64,000 nt of DNA from Haematococcus lacustris (lineage: Eukaryota; Chlorophyta; Chlorophyceae; Chlamydomonadales; Haematococcaceae): NCBI GenBank assembly GCA_030144725.1, contig JASKMD010000026.1:6317838-6381837 (forward strand), in the 5' to 3' direction. Below, in pieces: positions 22,313-31,588 of the stretch. A program made the translations under genes and the position numbers. The notes beneath the pieces are model-generated. The model was not told the DNA's origin. It did not search any database and worked only from the letters and a program-made list of their open reading frames with translations. How positions within the stretch are numbered: position 1 is the first letter of the stretch; every line of letters begins with the position of its first letter.

Positions 22313-25032
22313 TGACGTCTGTCCCCCTCACTAGGGAGTCTGGCTGGCTGCAGATCAGGCTGTGGGCTGGGTGGGTAGGGATGAAGCAGCATGCTGTCAG
22401 GCAGGACTCTCTGGCTGCCAGTTCTGGTCTTGGTTAGTTCATCAGTGGCTGGTGAGAGCTCATCAAAGGTCACATCCTTGCTCATCTGCTCTCTACCATC
22501 CAGAAACACCTTGTAGGCCTTAGACCCTGGCTGGTAGCCAATGAAGACTCCTGCTGCTGCCTTTGGCTGTAGCTTGCTGCGCTGATGGCGTGGGATGTGT
22601 ACCCAGACCTTGCTGCCAAAGATCCTGAGTCCTGACACGTCAGGCTTGACACCGAAGAAGGCCTGCCATGGAGTCTGACTCTGACCTGTCACAGGCAGCA
22701 CACATCTGACATGGTTAGCTGCTTTTGCTGCGTAAGCCCAGAACTCTATGGGCAGGTGAGCTGCATGTAGCATGCTGCGAAGCTTCTCAACAATGGTTCT
22801 GTTCAGTCTCTCAGCTGCTCCATTCTGCTCAGGGCTGTAAGGGGCAGAATGCTGATGCAGGATACCCTTGCTGTTGCAGAAGGCTTGCACTGTCTTGTTT
22901 ACATACTCGCTGCCATTGTCTGTTCTAATAGCTTTGCATTTGCTGCCAGACTGCGTTTCCAGCTGCTGGATTACTGTAACAATGCAATCTGGCACCTGGT
23001 CCTTGCTGCGAAGAGGCATGACAACTGAAAACTTGGTGAACTCATCCAGGAAAGTAGCAAGGTAGCGGCTGCCGTCCCTGGCTGCCAAGCTGAATGGGCC
23101 ACACACATCCATGTGAATTAGCCCAAGTGCGGCTGTCACAGCTGGTGCATTGGGAGATGGCAGGGGGAAGTGTACATGCCTATGCTGTTTTCCTACAACA
23201 CATCCCTCACACACTGCTGGATCAGATCCTGCTGCCCGAAACTGTGAGGCTGTAGTGTCAACACCGGTAACCATATGCTCTCGCTGCATGCGTTCAAGTA
23301 CAGAGTATGATGCATGACCAAGCCTCTCATGCCACACCTTGGGTGAAACTGAAGTCCTGCTGTGGCCGCTGCTGGCTGAGTCCAGCAGCTGCTGCTCAGA
23401 GGTAGTCTCCTCAGGGCCTGACACTGAGGTAGCAGCAGTGAGATTAGCAGCTGTAGCTGAGATAAAGCTGCTGCATAGCTGGTTGGGTGTTGATGGAGCC
23501 ATTACGATAGAGGCAGCTGGGAAAGGATAGCTGTCATTCTGCTTTGGTACTTGCATGCACAGGCTGTGTCCACGATAGCTGCCCTCCATCAGGCAGCTGT
23601 CCATCTGAAAAAGAAACTTGTAGCCTGCAGCTGTGGCTTGGGCAACAGAGACAAAGTTAGCTGATGCAGAGGGGACCAGCAATGCATGCTGAAGACACAA
23701 GATACCCTGATCTGTCCTGAGCCAGGCATCTCCCTCACCAACTGCATTTAGCTGATGGCCAGCTGCTGCCAGGTAAACAGGCTGTGGAGCTGGGTAGGAG
23801 CGAAAGCTGGTGAGGTTGCTGGCATTGGTGCAGATGTGCCTAGATGCTCCTGAGTCAATGAAGTAGGGCATGTGAGGGTCGCCATCAATCAGGTGCTGCC
23901 TGGGGTTCTGAGTTGAGACAGGCTGGCCATAACGGCTGGTGAACAGCCTTGCTCTGTTAGGGCTGAGGCTGCTTTTACCAGCAGCAGGGCTGTATGACCT
24001 ACCCTTGCCTGGGCTGCCAGCCCTGCCTGGGCTGTGACCAGAGGTCCTGGCTGGGCTGTCGTCAGCTCTGCCTGGGTTAGACAGCAGCATGGACCTCAGT
24101 CTCTCTCGCTGGCTCCTGTCAAAAACACGACACTCAGCCATGATGTGTCCCTCTTTGTTGCAGAAGTGACAGGTCATGTGAGCATGTGGATTCTCTTCTC
24201 TGGTGCTGTGGTCTGAGTGAGCTGGAGAGCTGCTGCGCTGCATGGGTGCGTTGCTGCTCCTGCCTGGCTGGGGCACCCTGCCCCCCCCCCTGCCTCGCCA
24301 TCCCGACCCCCCTGAGTAGCCAGCCCCCCTGGGTGAGAATGAGGAGGAGGAGGCCCAGAGAGAGGAAGAGGAGGAGGTGTCGAGCTGCTTTTGCCGATCC
24401 AGCTGCAGGTCTGCTTCCCGGTATTGCAGGACTGTTTTGACTTTGCTCAGGGGCAGTGCTGCGCTGGACTGATCATAGCGAAGCTGTTCCACGGTTGGTC
24501 TGAACTCATCAGGCATGGCAGCCAGCACTGACAGCACGATGGAGGTGTCAGAGGGATTGCAGTTGCATGCTTGCAGGTTGGCTTGCAGCATTAACAGTCG
24601 GCTGAAGAATTGGGAGATGGTCTCACCAGGGTGCAATCTGAGCATGGACAATTGCTGCTGTAGCTGGGTCTGATGCGCGAGGGAGGACTGGGTGTACTCA
24701 GCTTTGATATTGTCCCAGGCGGCCTTGGCTGAGACTGCATTGCCGACGGCGAAGAAATGCTGAGGATTGACGTAGCGTAGTATCATGGCTTTGGCCTTTG
24801 CGTCTGAGGTGTTCTCTGCGTCGCGCACAGTAAGCGCTGCTGCATAGGCATCTTGCGTAGCCTGCGAGGAGCCTTGGATAGGCGCAGTGGGCAAGGGGGT
24901 GATGCCTGTGTCGACGATCTGAAATAGGTTGTGCTCGATGAGCGCGTATTTGACGCGGATCTGCCAGAACTGATAGTTGTCGTCAGTGAGCAGGTCGATT
25001 TGGGCTCCCGGCCCGATCGACGAAGCCGCCAT
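20551..25032 (-). CDS. Copia Gag-Pol polyprotein, lacking RNase H
   Basis: ATG at 25032 (MAASSIGPGAQIDLLTDDNY). In order: Gag (UBN2-like, QLSMLRLHPGETISQF); zinc knuckle CHFCNKEGHIMAEC; aspartic protease YFIDSGASRHIC; integrase HHCC (HERLGHA...CEGC); integrase core with D-D-E (IHMDVCGPF, IRTDNGSEY, YSPEQNGAAERLN); then a variable linker with about 20 Gln, Ser/Asp-rich sequence and two QPSGIGRHRLQPAPA repeats; and reverse transcriptase (WVLKVKRDAAGN, LDFETAFLNG, YLLVYVDDCLL). The frame ends just after YLKGTCDHGLLFGGVTG, so RNase H is absent where Copia elements normally have about 130 more residues. The frame is otherwise unbroken over roughly 1,490 codons, suggesting a young insertion. Confidence 0.92.
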
Positions 25033-25106
25033 CGCCGAACGACTAACTGTCGAACGCACGACCCCTTCCCGGCGACTTACTGGTGCCTTTCACGCGTCTG
25101 CGTGCG

Positions 25107-25120
25107 TGGGCCCATAACCC
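25107..25120 (-). promoter_or_regulatory. Copia primer-binding site (half-tRNA-iMet type)
   Basis: Read on the minus strand, GGGTTATGGGCCCA follows immediately after the 5' LTR end (CTACA). It is complementary to the anticodon arm of eukaryotic initiator tRNA-Met (...UGGGCCCAUAACCC...), not to its 3' end. Drosophila copia is known to prime from an internal cut of this tRNA; the same mechanism is inferred here. Confidence 0.75.
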
Positions 25121-25253
25121 TGTAGAGAGCGTAGGGACAGACGCGGCACTCAGCTTAGGGTTCTTACATAACTAACTGCTGACGGCACTAAGCACACTGC
25201 TCAGTGCCTACCTGTAGAGAGCGTAGGGACAGACGCGGCACTCAGCTTAGGGT
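25121..25253 (-). repeat. Copia 5' LTR-like repeat
   Basis: One complete 92-bp unit (25121-25212) plus about 41 bases of a second, both starting TGTAGAGAGCGTAGGG. The outer edge is not sharply defined. Confidence 0.85.
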
Positions 25254-25699
25254 GCCGAGGTCTGCCCCTCTAACTGCCTTAAGACGGACAGTCTCACTCT
25301 CTCACTCTGCAGCCCTGAGTGCTGTCAAACATGTCTCACACTTCCGGTGCTCAATATCTTTTGCACCCGGACATGTTCACAACACACACCCCTCATCAAG
25401 GTGTGCATTTTACACTTCTTTGCGCTAGGTTATTGTGGTTGTGGGCCCAGTGCGCTGCACCGTTGGCCTGCATGTTCTGCTGCGCCAGGCTTAGTTCTGG
25501 CGGCGCGTCGGCCTCGCGGTCAACCTAACTGTCCGAGGCATTACGATTACGTCTACGCTGACTGTTTCGCTGCATTTTCACAACTCGCTTTGCTAACTGT
25601 ATCGCTGATTCGATGTCTTCAATGTCCTGGTTTTCATGTTATTATCCTGGTTTTCCTGTTAGTTTTGTGTTTATGATTTTTATTTTTGAGACAAATGCT

Positions 25700-25969
25700 T
25701 CCCAGGCATGCTGCGGAGATGCGCAGCAGTAATGGCTCCAAGTAGAGGTTGTTTGTTTTCAGCGTCAGGATAGGGATGGTGGTGGACCGCGCAGTCGAGC
25801 GAGCAACGACCCTCACCGATTGGTGGTGGCAGGGGTGTGCTGCTGAGTTTTGCTGTTCTGCGCCATCGCGTGGCAGCAGCACCGTTGACAGTCCGATGGA
25901 GTGGGTAGTTGCATCCTTCGGGTGGTTGCTCCATGCGTGTACTGCACTGCCCTAACCCAGTGCCAACAC
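25700..25969 (+). repeat. Segment A of the interrupted A-B-C copy
   Basis: Matches 14617-14878 with scattered substitutions. It ends in CCAACAC, the 7-bp target duplication of the TIR element that follows. Confidence 0.9.
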
Positions 25970-27574
25970 TCAGGCGCCCCCAACATTCAAAAAATGGCAG
26001 TAAACCGACCCCTGGTAGTAGGATGGCTGTAACTCTGCACTCGCTGCGCCAAATTTAATGCTAGCTGGCTCAGTATGTAGCCAACCCAGCCAGCTACCTT
26101 TCACTCATCCAGAATAATTATCCAGTTAGTAGGCCGTGCACAGCAAAGCATCAAAGTTAGTAATTCAAATTTGAGCCGGTTCGGGGCATGCAGTCATCGC
26201 TGCGACCACCCGCGCCGCTTAGGTTGCTCTACACGAGCATGCGCATCGGCAGATGCAGTCGGATCGTAAAACGGTTGCGGGAATGTGGCTCGAAGGCGGT
26301 TGGCAGGTGGTTGGGGGAGGTGGCCGGTACAGCCTTTGTTGCGCACTTTACAACCTGAGTTGGCGCTGGGGGGCTGTCTAACTAAGTCTCGTGGATCACC
26401 CCTTGCGCTTTGCAGCTGTCTTGGGCAGCCCCAACTCATTGCATGGGTGCGCTCCTCAGCCAGCTGCTCCAATGACTCATTCTCACCCTGCACCTCTTGG
26501 TGTGCTGCCTGCAGCTGCTCCATGTCTGCCTGCAGCAGCTGATAATCTGCCACCGCATCACCGAGCTGCTGGTGGAGCTGCTCAACCTGTGCCCGCAATT
26601 TCATGGCCTCCACCTGTGCCTTCTTCTTCTGAGCTTTTAAGCCATTGGGGCAACACTTAAATCCTGCCTTGGGTGAGGCATTCAGCTCTTGCAGGTGTTG
26701 GCGCTTCTTCTTGCTAAGCCTCTTACCCCTCATGGTGGTGCCTAGGGCTGGGAGGGGGCGGGGGAGGGGAAGGGGAGCAGGCAGCGAGCAAGGGAGCGGA
26801 TGGGAAGGCTGGGAGGGGTTGGGATTGGAGGGGGTGGGCTGGGAGTGGTTGGGCTGGGAGGGGGTGGACTGGGCGGGGTTGGGCTGGGAGGGGTGGGCTG
26901 GGAGGGGGTGGGCAGGCTTGATGAGGTGGGCTCCTGCAATGATGGGTGGAGGGGGGGCGGGCATGCTGGGTCGTTGCATGCCGTGGCCTTGAACCTGCCT
27001 GGTGAACATGATGTAACTTTGAAAGTGTTAAACTGATTGAGGCCTGGGCTGTTTGATGTGCAATTTGTTTCAATAGATGGGCCAATGGGTCAAGAACAAG
27101 GTCTTTGTATCGATTTCCCTATAGGTGCAACGGGTGCAACACAGTGGTGGACACAGTGGAGGAGGGGGGGGTGTAAGCCGGTGATACCTTAGTGTGCGCC
27201 GACCGAAATGATGTATTCGGCGGAAGCGAATACAACCAGATGTTTTAGTTGCCCCGTCCAGGTGCCCTGCACGCCCGGCAGGCATCGCGTTGGGTGTCGG
27301 CCGGACATTCCATATGTGCACAACCAGCTTACTACGCTAGGTAGATGGGGTCACAGCGATGTGGCTCACCGTGCCAAGGAGACCCGTCTCGCCGCTGTGA
27401 ATTGTTCGCGGGCACATGTGGCAGTACGCGAGCAAAGACTCCAATGGCTAGCGCTGATGGTCAGATAACGCGGACTAAACCTCCGATGCCAATGTGATAA
27501 ACGCTATCGAGAACGGTGCAGTATTGAGGAAGTAATCGCATGCATATCACCAACCCCATGTTGGGGGCGCCTGA
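25970..27574 (-). mobile_element. TIR DNA transposon (left member of a pair)
   Basis: 1,605 bp. Both ends are TCAGGCGCCCCCAACAT in inverted orientation. The flanking 7-bp direct repeat CCAACAC (25963-25969 and 27575-27581) matches the uninterrupted site at 14.87 kb exactly. It carries one coiled-coil ORF and no recognisable transposase. A 7-bp target duplication does not fix a superfamily; P-like and Dada-like elements are among those with duplications near this size. Confidence 0.9.
26194..27009 (-). CDS. Small coiled-coil protein of the TIR element
   Basis: ATG at 27009 (MFTRQVQGHG), 271 codons. A Pro/Ser/Gln-rich segment of degenerate PAHPSQPNP-like repeats (residues ~20-80) is followed by a basic motif RGKRLSKKKRQHLQELN, a CC pair, and a long heptad coiled coil (QAQVEAMKLRAQVEQLHQQL-like, residues ~120-190). 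The C-terminus is basic (RVEQPKRRGWSQR). The sister element at 27.7-28.9 kb keeps the same N-terminal residues (MFSKQNQGHG) and the same C-terminus (PTAAADAHAHVEQPKRR), so the ends of this ORF are conserved between copies. No catalytic triad is seen. It may be a DNA-binding accessory factor; the function is unknown. Confidence 0.55.
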   Translation of the reverse strand: MFTRQVQGHGMQRPSMPAPPPPIIAGAHLIKPAHPLPAHPSQPNPAQSTPSQPNHSQPTPSNPNPSQPSHPLPCSLPAPLPLPRPLPALGTTMRGKRLSKKKRQHLQELNASPKAGFKCCPNGLKAQKKKAQVEAMKLRAQVEQLHQQLGDAVADYQLLQADMEQLQAAHQEVQGENESLEQLAEERTHAMSWGCPRQLQSARGDPRDLVRQPPSANSGCKVRNKGCTGHLPQPPANRLRATFPQPFYDPTASADAHARVEQPKRRGWSQR

Positions 27575-27720
27575 CCAACACACACAACCCCCACTGGCAA
27601 GTTCCCTCCTAAGACCAACGGGCTTCTCATCAAAACTATCTTGGAAGGCTCACAGCCTGCTAGGCTAGGCCCTATGGGTGGTTGCGGGCCAAGCCATCCT
27701 TGCTCCGCCTGTACTCTGCA
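27575..27720 (+). repeat. Segment B of the interrupted A-B-C copy
   Basis: Matches about 14872-15022. It starts with the right target duplication of the left TIR element (CCAACAC) and ends with the left target duplication of the right TIR element (CTCTGCA). Confidence 0.9.
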
Positions 27721-28946
27721 TCAGGCCCTCCCAACATGGGGTTGGCAATATGCATGCGATTACTCCCTCAATACTGCACCGTATTCAATAGCGTTTATCA
27801 CATTGGCATTGGCGGTTTAGCCCGCGTTATCTGACCATCAGCGCACGACATTGGAGTCTTTGCTCGCGTACTGCCACATGTGCCCGCGAACAAATCACAT
27901 CGGCGAGACGGGTCTCCTTGGCACGGTGAGCCACATCGCTGTGACCCCATCTACCTAGCGTAGTGAGCTGATTGTGCACAAATGGAATGTCCGGCCAACA
28001 CCCAACGCGATGTCTGCCGGGCGTGCAGGGCACCTTGACGGGGTGATTGAAACATCTGGGCGTATTCGCTTTCGCCGAAACACACCATTTGGGTCGGCGC
28101 ACACTAAGGTATCACCGGCTTACACCCCCCCCTCCTTCACTGTGTCCTCCACTGTGTTGCACCCGCTGCACCCATAGAAAAAGCGATACGTAATGTTTGT
28201 TCTTGACCCCTTGGCGCATCTATTAAAACAAACCGCACGTTAAACAGCCCAGGCCTCTATCAGTTTGACATCTTCAAAGTGACATCATGTTCTCCAAGCA
28301 GAATCAGGGCCACGGGGCTGTGGGGTGGCAGTTGAGCTATGAAACTTTGCACGCAGGTGGATGGCATGTAGGGGAGTGTAACTCTCAGAGGAGCCGAGTC
28401 CAAACTCGGTCATGGTGTGGAGTTGTGCGACTGACTGCATAGCCCTGGTCCTGAGATCGGCTAAGGGAGTTGGGGGTCACAGACCAAAGTGAGCTATTGA
28501 CATATCTGAGTATGAGCGTGTGTAACAATGTCTAAAAGAAGCGTAACCTAGTAAGTAGCATGTTGTAAGTCCCAATGGTCGAGCTGTGGCATTGCCCTCT
28601 AGGTAAGGGGGGGAGGTGGGCTCATTGCCACATCGCCGCAACCGCTTTCCGATCCGACTGCTGCTGCCGACGCGCATGCGCATGTAGAGCAGCCTAAGCG
28701 ACGAAGGCGGTCGCAGCGATGACGGCATGCCCCGCAACGGCCCAAATTTGAATCACTAACTTTGATGCTTTGTTGTGCACGGCCTACTCGGTGTATGTTT
28801 ATTCTGAATGGGTGAAAGGTAGCTGGCTGGGTTGGCTACATACTGAGCCAGCTAGCATTAAATTTGGCGCAGCGAGTGCAGAGTTACAGCCGTCCTACTA
28901 CCAGGGGTCGGTTTACTGCCATTTTTTGAATGTTGGGGGCGCCTGA
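27721..28946 (+). mobile_element. TIR DNA transposon (right member, inverted)
   Basis: 1,226 bp, with ends TCAGGCCCTCCCAACAT and the complement of TCAGGCGCCCCCAACAT. Flanking 7-bp repeat CTCTGCA (27714-27720 and 28947-28953). It is the same family as 25970-27574 but in the opposite orientation, sharing roughly 560 bp at one end and 320 bp at the other. The central ORF portion is replaced by unrelated sequence. Confidence 0.9.
28287..28722 (+). pseudogene. Remnant of the TIR-element coiled-coil ORF
   Basis: ATG at 28287 (MFSKQNQGHGAVG) and, out of register, the C-terminal DPTAAADAHAHVEQPKRR ending at TGA 28720-28722 match the ends of the 26194-27009 ORF. Stops lie between. The coiled-coil centre is missing, unless it was an intron-containing version. 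Confidence 0.55.
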
Positions 28947-28953
28947 CTCTGCA

Positions 28954-29115
28954 GCCCGATGCAATGTCTGCCTGGTCTTGGGCAGCCGGTTATTGACCAG
29001 CTTGTAGCCCTGCTGGTACTCCTTGCCTAGGGCAGGCAGAGCCTCCAAGCCCTTTCAGTTCGCACCTCCAGGGGGCGTTGCAGACTCTCCCCAATGCGTT
29101 GGAAGTTGATCCAGG
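28954..29115 (-). pseudogene. C-terminal gene fragment (segment C)
   Basis: The minus strand reads NTNPWINFQRIGESLQRPLE and, after a frame change, LGKEYQQGYKLVNNRLPK then TLHRAAE. There the TIR element cuts the frame; the continuation EYWRSKDGLARNHP and stop lie in segment B. The 14.97-15.06-kb copy keeps only NNRLPKARQMLHRAAEYWR onward. Probably the end of a transposon-borne gene. I do not recognise the family with certainty. Confidence 0.5.
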
Positions 29116-29429
29116 GGTTGGTGTTCCGGCCCAGCCACCTGCCCCATGGGGGTGCTTGCGGTGGTGGGACCGGGTCAAATGCAGCAGGGCGGGGCTGGGG
29201 AGGGAGAGGGGGCCTGGGCAGATTGAGGGGGCTACTGGGCAGGGGGGGCCTGGACAGGGGGTAGGGGGTTTGGACGGCACCGCATGGCACCACATCAAGC
29301 CCTGCACGGGCATGGCAAGCCGTTGGCACTAGACTGGGCGCAGCAACCGCTGTATCACCTGGCCTGCTGGGGGGATTCAGTTTGTGGGCCTCGGCTGGTC
29401 CCGTCCCCCCAGCCCCACCTCCAGCTGCC

Positions 29430-29574
29430 AGCAGCAGCAGGAGGTGTACCTGGACCCCAAGTGGGCACGGCAGCGGCTGAGGCTGTACGGAGCCTTTCCA
29501 CACAACCGTCCATTTTTCACGGGAAACCCAAGTTGCTAGAAAAGGCCATCGCCCATCGCACTGCGCATCGCGTG
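29430..29574 (+). pseudogene. Fragment resembling algal Fanzor-type proteins
   Basis: The plus strand reads QQQEVYLDPKWARQRLRLYG, a motif I associate from memory with algal Fanzor-like proteins, followed by unrelated sequence. No adjoining RuvC motif is present. Low confidence. Confidence 0.3.
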
Positions 29575-29669
29575 ATGGCTAAGAAGAAGCGGAAGGTTAG
29601 CGACAAGAAACATAAAGGTCCATAAGCCGCAAGCCGCATTTACCTGTGCTATTCAGCCCCGCGCCTGAC

Positions 29670-29896
29670 ATGGCCAAACCTACCCCCCTCAGCAACTCCT
29701 TCGCTGCCCTCGCCTCTTTCAGGCCTCGGTCTCACCCCCCCACAGAGCAGTCAGCGGCAACAGCAGCCCGGGGTGCCGACCACTTCACTCTGGAGGAGGC
29801 AGCTCGCATTGCTCTATCTGAGCAGCTCACAGAGCGTTTTCTCAACGAGCAGCGGGAGCAGCACCAGCAACAGCAGCAGCAGCAGCACCAACGGCA

Positions 29897-29933
<37 letters not shown>

Positions 29934-31556
29934 CAGCAGGAACAGCAGGAGCAGCAGCAGCCAACTGGGGCAGGGGCCTCACCAATAACTGAGGCCCGGC
30001 TCCAGGAGGTACTGGCGCGAACTCTGACACAGACTCTGACACAGACGCTGCAGCAGACAGTCATGCCGCAGCTAACTGCCATCAACAAATCTATCGAGAC
30101 AGTCAAGAGCGAGTTGCAGATTGTTCAATATGACGTAGCCAAACTGAGTGTGGCGCACATTGAGCTAGAGGGAGAAACGAGGGAGGTGCGGGCAGAGATG
30201 GCCGCAGTGGAGCAGCGCTGCAGCGTGCAGCTGGCAGCAATGGCCTTCAACATCCAGCTAGCAACAGAGCAGCGCAGCAATGCGGGGGTGGTGGTCTTCT
30301 TTGCCCCCCGCCCTGATGAGGTAGCCATCAAGGCTCTGTGCACCAGCGTCGGCGTCACTGATGCCCGGGTGATGCACTCTAGCCCGACTATCGCTAAGGT
30401 CAGTGTCGGCTCCCATGCCTCAGCCCTCAGCGTTCTGGCTGCTGCCCAGCAGGCCGCACTCCCAGCAGACCTGGGGAAGGGTCCGCTACAGCGGGTCGTG
30501 TGGCCAGCTCGCCGTCAGCTGCAGGCAGTTGTAGATAAGAGCAGTGTGCGATCCCCTGTACATGGCATGCGCTTTGAGTGCAACAAATCACGCACAGCCA
30601 TCATCACCACCTGGAAGGGGAAGCAGATTACCTACCCCCTGTTTGTCCACCTCAGCAACCTCAGCAAGCCAGACCTGAAGAGCATGGATGAGTGCAGCAT
30701 CAAGGCAGCCTGTGAGTATGCGGCTGCGGACCAGCCTGCAGCTTTTCTCCTACCAAGGTCCCTCGCCACCCATCAACAGCAGCAGCAGCATCAACAGCAG
30801 CAGCAGGGTGCGACAGCGGCTGCCGCAGCAATGGAAGAGGACAACCAGCCTGCAGATCCTAACCAGGACCCTAATCAGGCGCAGCGCAGGGCAGCAGCAG
30901 CAGCAGCAGGGGGTCCTGACCGGGCACCAGCCGGCAAGGCTGCAGGGAAGACAGCTGTGCCGGGCAGCCGCCCCGCCTCGCCTAACCAGGTGCAGCGCAA
31001 TGCAGCAGCAGCAGCAGCAGGGGGTCCTAATCGGGCACCAGCCGGCAAGGCTGCAGGGAAGACAGCTGTGCCGGGCAGCCGCCCCGCCTCGCCTAACCAG
31101 GTGCAGCGCAATGCAGCAACAGCAACAGCAGCAGCAGCAGGGGGATCGAACCAGGCACCAGCTGGCAAGGCTCCGGGGACGACAGCTGCGCCGGGCAGCC
31201 GCCCCGCCTCGCCTAACCAGGTGCAGCGCAATGCAGCAGCTGCAGCAGCAGCAGCAGGCCCCAGCCAGACAACAACCAAGACTGTGGCACCAGGTCGCCC
31301 CACCCTGCCCAACCAGACACAGCGCAATGCAGCAGCAACAGCAGCAGCCCTCAGCCATCTGCCCCCCCCCCCGCCCTTCCCCCAAGGGGGGGGCGGCCAC
31401 TCGGCCCCTGGCTCACCAACCAAGAGCCGCCCACTCTCTCCCCCTTTGGGGAATCACCGCACAAGACATCAAGCGGGGTTGGGTGCGTCTGGGGAGACTC
31501 CTACGGGTAAGCTCAGGGCGGTGGGGGCTCAGGGCGTGGGAGAGGGTCGGGGCTAG
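29670..31556 (+). CDS. LINE ORF1 protein
   Basis: ATG at 29670 (MAKPTPLSNSFAAL), about 628 codons. Residues ~60-100 are Gln-rich. Residues ~110-200 are a heptad-like helix (SIETVKSELQIVQYDVAKLS) that could trimerise as in L1 ORF1p. Residues ~205-360 look like a folded region (GVVVFFAPRPDEVAIKALC), possibly RNA-binding. The C-terminus has four tandem ~37-40-residue repeats (PNQVQRNAAAAAAGGPNRAP, GKTAVPGSR), then a Pro/Ser tail. It ends with TAG at 31554-31556. The ORF2 frame is already open upstream of that stop, so the two frames overlap. Confidence 0.75.
30870..31330 (+). repeat. In-frame 111-120-bp minisatellite in LINE ORF1
   Basis: Four tandem units, each an Ala-run (GCA/GCAGCA) plus a Gly-Pro-Asn-Arg-Ala-Pro segment. 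Lengths differ by multiples of three through the GCA run. Confidence 0.85.
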
Positions 31557-31588
31557 GGACTCGCCCCCCGAGAGCTCAGGTTAGCGGT

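Larger units (their letters stand above)
19984..25253 (-). mobile_element. Copia (Ty1-like) LTR retrotransposon, rearranged
   Basis: Related terminal sequences starting TGTAGAGAGCGTAGGG lie at 19984-20098 and 25121-25253. They flank a single Gag-Pol frame read from the minus strand. A primer-binding site abuts the right (5') LTR. The element interrupts the Fanzor gene: its N-terminal exon lies right of the element and the remaining exons left. The 3' end is scrambled, because RNase H is lost and replaced by two partial copies of the integrase-RT linker (20099-20575). No clean target duplication could be read because the LTR edges are themselves tandemly repeated. Confidence 0.9.
15279..25575 (-). 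pseudogene. Fanzor (eukaryotic TnpB-like RNA-guided nuclease), disrupted
   Basis: Minus-strand exons read 25575 onward (MQRNSQRRRNRNASD), 19981-18938, 18724-18159, 16444-16200 and 15558-15279. The last four join in frame through GT-AG sites. RuvC-I is WLGCDPGKTN, RuvC-II is VLVHEFRTSR and RuvC-III is FYDRDVSAALNI, so the D-E-D catalytic residues are all present. About 710 codons plus the N-terminus fit the Fanzor1 size range. Damage: a TAG after 16 codons, a Copia element between the first exon and 19981, and exon 18724-18159 is 566 nt, one base short, so the frame shifts near 18340. The zinc-ribbon cysteines are mostly missing: RVSSAR where family members have CSxC, and CSTSIN with one Cys. 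An N-terminal relative is at 6735-7371. Known Fanzors ride in transposons and cut DNA guided by an omegaRNA; activity here is not expected. Confidence 0.8.

Noticed and set aside
19984..25253. Target-site duplication of the Copia element
   Set aside because: Candidate 4-5-bp repeats at the edges do not agree, because the LTR unit is itself partly duplicated. No duplication is claimed.
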